From assembly GCF_000327385.1 (NCBI RefSeq), contig NW_008709614.1:310001-374000 (forward strand): a stretch of 64,000 nt of DNA, given 5' to 3'. Below, piece by piece: positions 61,448 to 64,000 of the stretch. The stretch is from Lottia gigantea. Taxonomy: Eukaryota > Mollusca > Gastropoda > Lottiidae. The notes under the pieces are model-generated. The model saw only the letters and a program-made list of their open reading frames with translations. It had not been told where the DNA came from and did not search any database. The translations under genes were made by a program, and so were the position numbers. Positions within the stretch are counted from its first letter, which is position 1. Every line of letters begins with the position of its first letter.

Positions 61448-62030
61448 GATGAAGTACTGCATCCCCAAATTGCAAATAAATATGCGACAATATCATTACT
61501 TTCATTTGCCTCATTAGTCGAAGAGGAAGTCGATCAAAAGTATTACATGTACTTTCATAACTACATTATTGCCATCTTCATCATTGGAAAGAATTTTGAA
61601 TGTTGACGTCCATATACTAATTAAAGATATTTGTACATCTATGTAATAATTAACTAATTAATGTAGGATTCTGATTAAGAAGGATAAGTAAGATTATATA
61701 TAAAAATGATTATTATTGGGTATAGCCTCTAGTGATGATATTACGCATTAATAATCTGTCAACCTTCTATGATGGATGATATTAATATTTTGCTGAAATG
61801 TGGCCTTATTATGCAGCTCATTTAACCACAAAGTAATGTGTTCTATATTTCAATATGTCCTTCAGAGGGGAATAGAAGGAGAGCAAATCAGTTTGAAACA
61901 TGTCTTGCACATTGAGTCATTCCATTTATTGTGCAGTCCACAGCTTAATATTGACAATGTACGTAAATACCAAGGAACTGTCTCTGATGACTATTAAGTA
62001 GGCTTAATTACTGCACTTGTGGCCTACTAA
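61448..62030. other. Unannotated intergenic DNA right of the gap
   Basis: No gene recognised. The open frame 61800-61997 has no family features. Confidence 0.5.
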
Positions 62031-62440
62031 GACCACCCCAAGCATCGTTTTGTGAGAGGTTAAGAATACAGCCGTTTCATCGTCTAATGGGTGGTATTGA
62101 AGCTACCTTTTGTGGGGGAAGGTATCTGATTGTTGGGGTATAGAAAACCACTGTAGGCATCGTAATGTGGGAGGTATTGAAACCTGCTGAAAGCAATGTC
62201 CTTTTGGAGATAAGAAGACCACTGTAGGCATTGTCTTGTCGGTATGGAAGTAAGAAAAAAAAGATGACCATGGGTGTTACGGGAGGTGGTAGAAACGACT
62301 GTTCGCACTGTCTTGTGGACGCACTAAGAATAGACAACGACTAATATCGCGAGCACCATTTTATGGGAGTTATAGCTTGTCGGTACAGAAAACAACCACT
62401 ATCATCGTTGTGGTGTGGGAGGAATAGACAAAGCCTGCGG
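62030..62440. repeat. Degenerate tandem repeat with GACCACTGTAGGCATYGT-like units
   Basis: Irregular, diverged units sharing AGACCACYGTAGGCAT, then GTGGGAGGTATTGAA-like or TTGTCGGTATGGAA-like halves, more GC-rich than its surroundings. Unit size seems to be around 45-65 bp but is uneven. No coding role. Confidence 0.5.
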
Positions 62441-62689
62441 ACCGCCTCCGCCATCCCGCTAGGTCATTTGTGACTTGATATTCCTGAATTGAAAAGCACG
62501 TTTTTCTGATGCTGGCTGCAATAAAAAGTTTTTAGTCAATTTTTGCCTTTTAAAACAATTACTTATTTCAATTTCAGGAAATATTCATTAGACCACATAC
62601 CGTGAAAAGTGAATGGAAATGAATTATTTTTCGTTGAATTACAATCAACAAAAATTTTTTTACTTAGGTAAGTAAGGTATTAAATTTTC

Positions 62690-63660
62690 ATGATGATTGA
62701 AAATATCAATTATCACCATCTGATGGTTTAGAATATCAATGATAATCATCTGATGGTTTAGAATATCAATGATCATCATCTGATGGTTTGATATATCAAT
62801 ATTCACCATCTGATGGATTGATATATCAATGATCATCATCTGATGGTTTGATATATCAATGATCATCATCTAATGGTTTAATATATCAATGATCACCATC
62901 TGATGGTTTGATATATCAATGATCACCATCTGATGGTTTGATATATCAATGATCATCATCTAATGGTTTGATATATCAATGATCACCATCTGATGGTTTG
63001 ATATATCAATGATCACCATCTGATGGTTTGATATATCAATGATCACCATCTGATGGTTTGATATTCAATGATCATCATCCGATGGGTTTATGTATCAATG
63101 ATAATCATCTGATGGTTTGATATTCAATGATCATCATCTGATGGTTTGATATATCAATGATCATCATCTGATGGTTTGATATATCAATGATCACCATCTG
63201 ATGGTTTGATATATCAATGATCATCATCTGGTGGTTTGATATATCAATGATCATCATCTGATGGTTTGATATACCAATGATCACCATCTGATGGTTTGAT
63301 ATATCACTGATCATCATCTGATGGTTTGATATTCAATGATCATCATCTGATGGTTTGATATATCAATGATTATAATCTGATGGTTTGATATACAATGATC
63401 ATCATCTTCGGATGGTTTAATATATCAATGATCATCATCTGATGGTTTGATATTCAATGATCATCATCTAATGGTTTGATATACCAATGATCATCAGCTG
63501 ATGGTTTGATATTCAATGATCATCATCCGATGGGTTTATGTATCAATGATCGCCATCTGATGGTTTGATATTCAATGATCATCATCCGATGGGTTTATGT
63601 ATCAATGATCGCCATCTGATGGTTTGATATAGCAATGACAATCATCTCATGGTTTGCATC
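62690..63660 (+). repeat. 30-bp minisatellite, about 32 copies
   Basis: Consensus TGATGGTTTGATATATCAAT then GATCATCATC, with GATCACCATC and 28-bp (TTGATATTCAATG) variants mixed in. The 30-bp period keeps minus-strand frames open (62660-62869, 63105-63317; Met-Ile-Ile-Asp-Ile-Ser-Asn-His-Gln repeats), which are not genes. Copies near the right edge (63540-63720) are more diverged. Confidence 0.95.
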
Positions 63661-64000
63661 TGACGTTTTAAATATCAATTATCATTAACTACTAGTTTGA
63701 AATATCAATTAATATTCACCAACTAATGGTTATTATTATAAATGACTATCAATTAATGATTTGAAATACCCGCAATGGAATACTAAACCTTTCAAAGTTG
63801 TGAATATAGATTGAAGTTTCGGTGGTCATAATTGATGGGATGAAAAAACAATGACCAACATTTCATGCTTGGGATACAAATAAAGTTAAATGAAATACTT
63901 TAAGTCGATTTCATCATTTGATAATATTTCCTTGTATATCATATATAAACGGCAATAACCAGATACATTTTACTTAGTTTTTAATAAAGATAATATTCAC
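63661..64000. other. AT-rich right edge of the window
   Basis: Decayed remnants of the 30-bp repeat to ~63760, then AT-rich sequence with nothing recognised. Confidence 0.5.

Noticed and set aside
61160-61606. Open frames crossing the N run
   Set aside because: They depend on the unsequenced 50-N placeholder.
62660-63317. MIIDISNHQM repeat protein
   Set aside because: Translation of the 30-bp minisatellite.
1-64000. tRNA, rRNA or snRNA genes
   Set aside because: No cloverleaf with intact A and B boxes or recognisable rRNA/snRNA core was seen by eye; a covariance-model scan (tRNAscan-SE, Infernal) would be needed to exclude them.

Overview
The window is 64 kb of AT-rich, intron-rich animal DNA, probably from a mollusc or a close lophotrochozoan. 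The evidence is a set of vertebrate-like single-copy genes with small phase-consistent exons, GT-AG introns full of minisatellites and short inverted-repeat transposons, a Polinton, and dispersed elements with internal ~160-170 bp tandem repeats. The mollusc call is an inference from repeat style; no species can be named. There is one 50-N assembly gap (61398-61447).

Layout, left to right. (1) 173-13489, + strand: complete nine-exon SLC2A13/HMIT-like proton/myo-inositol symporter, 602 codons, with three minisatellites and a decayed pogo-type transposon in its introns. (2) 14772-16304: Tc1/mariner element with terminal inverted repeats and a transposase gene carrying one frameshift. (3) 17422-24792, - strand: complete eleven-exon IFRD1/2-like gene, 430 codons. 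(4) 25390-26211, + strand: intronless HEXIM-like gene, head to head with IFRD1 across ~600 bp. (5) 28727-33460, - strand: complete ten-exon HAUS7-like augmin subunit, 376 codons. (6) 37004-48632: an 11.6 kb Polinton fossil with ~0.97 kb terminal inverted repeats. (7) 49298-59374, - strand: complete seventeen-exon SLC37A3-like sugar-phosphate transporter, 518 codons. (8) 59375-64000: intergenic DNA with a 30-bp minisatellite.

For the four spliced genes I placed every exon by hand. In each, the splice phases agree and the summed length divides exactly by three, which is strong internal support. The genes are ordinary housekeeping or regulatory genes without an operon-like relationship: two membrane transporters, a transcriptional co-regulator, a P-TEFb inhibitor and a spindle microtubule-nucleation subunit.

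The most unusual parts are these. The Polinton terminal repeats each carry an ORF resembling the parvovirus VP1 phospholipase A2 domain, and the extreme ends are themselves foldback palindromes. The right Polinton/host junction is duplicated in inverted orientation. A 45-bp minisatellite in SLC37A3 repeats the end of an exon together with its 5' splice site. A family of non-autonomous elements has defined ends and internal ~161-170 bp tandem arrays. Finally, a pogo-type transposase remnant is directly followed by an OTU-protease-like coding remnant.
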